DNA of 64,000 nt from positions 1,240,001-1,304,000 of the forward strand of contig NZ_CP013200.1 of the NCBI RefSeq assembly GCF_001445575.1. Direction: 5' to 3'. Below are positions 63,392-64,000 of this stretch, piece after piece (the first letter of the stretch is position 1; every line of letters starts with the position of its first letter). The position numbers and the translations under genes are program-made. A model generated the notes under the pieces. It did not search any database. It was not told the origin of the DNA and saw nothing but the letters and a program-made list of their open reading frames with translations. This stretch comes from Arthrobacter alpinus. Lineage in GTDB: Bacteria > Actinomycetota > Actinomycetes > Actinomycetales > Micrococcaceae.

Positions 63392-63511
63392 CTAGCCAAA
63401 ACCGCGGCTAAGCTCCCGGTCAGTTTGCGCTGACCACAAACCAACCACTACGACGTGGCGCGATTCGCCGCGCCCTCTTCCAACGCGCCATCATTCAACC
63501 AAGGAGACACC

Positions 63512-63784
63512 TTGACTACCGCTTTCACAGCATCGAATTTCACAGCATCCAAGCACACCATTGTCCGTTTTTTCACGGAAGCCACAGCAGATGGGGGCTC
63601 ACTTTCGGCCACCCCAGCGCTCAGTGGTTCCTATGTCACCACCTTGGCATCCCGCAGCAGCCAGCCGGGCAGCTATGTCACCAGCGAAAAGGCCCAAGCC
63701 GGCCGCCCTGGTAGCTATGTGACCACCTCGGCGCCCCGCACTAACCGTCCCGGCAGCTACGTGAACAGCGAACCGCGCCGCTAG
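63512..63784 (+). CDS. Small protein with four GSYV(T/N) repeats
   Basis: 90 aa, TTG start set by AAGGAG five bases upstream; an upstream GTG frame from 63455 has no site. The N-terminus is Thr/Ser/Ala-rich (TTAFTASNFTASKHTIVRFF). Then GSYV(T/N) recurs at residues 39, 53, 67 and 81, an exact 14-residue period; three copies are preceded by Pro. Each spacer has Arg or Lys. No signal peptide, no Cys. Family not recognised. It is the next gene after the FurA-like regulator, 120 nt downstream, and is followed by a VOC gene. A multi-copy peptide precursor, or a repetitive small protein induced with the regulator, are both possible. Confidence 0.72.
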   Translation: MTTAFTASNFTASKHTIVRFFTEATADGGSLSATPALSGSYVTTLASRSSQPGSYVTSEKAQAGRPGSYVTTSAPRTNRPGSYVNSEPRR

Positions 63785-63910
63785 AACTCGCTCCCTAGCT
63801 CTGGGCCAGCGGCACCAGCCCTGCCGGAGTTCCGCCTCGCAGGACCGACTGCTGTCCGGGGATCCGGACTGGCACTGTCGCAGGGGATCCTTTGAGCGTA
63901 GCGTTTGCCC

Positions 63911-64000
63911 GTGGACTGGAAATTGGAACTCATATTTGTGCCTGTCTCCGACGTAGACCGGGCCAAGGATTTTTATGTGAATCAAGTGGGCTTCAACGCC
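63911..64000 (+). CDS. VOC/glyoxalase-fold protein, 5' end only
   Basis: GTG 63911 opens a frame running off the window: LELIFVPVSDVDRAKDFYVN is the first beta strand and helix of the vicinal-oxygen-chelate fold (glyoxalase/bleomycin-resistance type). TTG 63905 is an alternative start. Function cannot be given from 30 residues. Confidence 0.85.
   Translation, partial: MDWKLELIFVPVSDVDRAKDFYVNQVGFNA

Overview
The window is a high-GC actinobacterial chromosome segment, most probably from Arthrobacter or a close relative in the Micrococcaceae. Pointers are mycothiol synthesis (mshA), the alr-tsaE-tsaB-rimI-tsaD order, guaB next to a GuaB3-type paralogue and guaA, a DUF3817 and a SURF1 protein before guaA, many GTG starts, and HrcA-type CIRCE control of groESL. 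No rRNA, prophage, CRISPR array or insertion sequence is visible. One tRNA gene, tRNA-Ala(CGC), is present.

Layout. 1-4.4 kb: an edge-truncated secreted subtilase, then mshA. 4.6-8.9 kb: alanine racemase coupled to the tsaE/tsaB/rimI/tsaD set for tRNA t6A and S18 acetylation. 8.9-13.5 kb: an amino-acid permease and a four-gene overlapping operon PAP2-DedA-response regulator-histidine kinase. 13.7-20.8 kb: a galactoside uptake and hydrolysis operon (binding protein, two permeases, GH2 beta-galactosidase) divergent from a TetR regulator, with twin palindromic operators between them. 20.8-25.4 kb: a YbdK-type ligase, a shikimate dehydrogenase-like protein, a DUF559 nuclease-like gene bracketed by inverted arrays of a 32-bp repeat, and a THUMP-like methyltransferase. 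25.5-31.1 kb: an iron-siderophore ABC importer with a DtxR/IdeR-like box, and an ABC-2 exporter. 31.2-33.6 kb: groES-groEL. 33.6-45.5 kb: a P1B-type ATPase, guaB, a 56-bp tandem array, hypothetical genes, a BtrH-like protein, GuaB3, PTS EIIA, SURF1, DUF3817 and guaA. 45.5-56 kb: a large helicase/nuclease-like ATPase broken by two frameshifts, a CpaB-like SAF protein, FmdB, 5-formyl-THF cyclo-ligase, galU, a GNAT enzyme and membrane or oxidoreductase genes. 56-64 kb: tRNA-Ala, PadR plus an AarF/UbiB kinase, a DHA2 exporter, an FHA protein with a small partner, a membrane protein, a FurA-like regulator, a small protein carrying four GSYV(T/N) motifs, and the start of a VOC-family gene.

The strongest leads are: (1) the FurA-like regulator with a perfect 11-5-11 operator beside a 90-aa protein with a 14-residue GSYV(T/N) repeat; (2) the DUF559 gene sitting between oppositely oriented 32-bp repeat arrays; (3) the PAP2-DedA-two-component operon; (4) TetR rather than LacI control of the lacZ operon; and (5) the helicase-nuclease ATPase with Gln in place of the Walker A lysine. 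Three single-base losses in homopolymer runs (two in the large ATPase, one in the sugar-binding lipoprotein) break otherwise well preserved genes. They look more like sequencing errors than decay, so both genes should be re-checked before being called pseudogenes.
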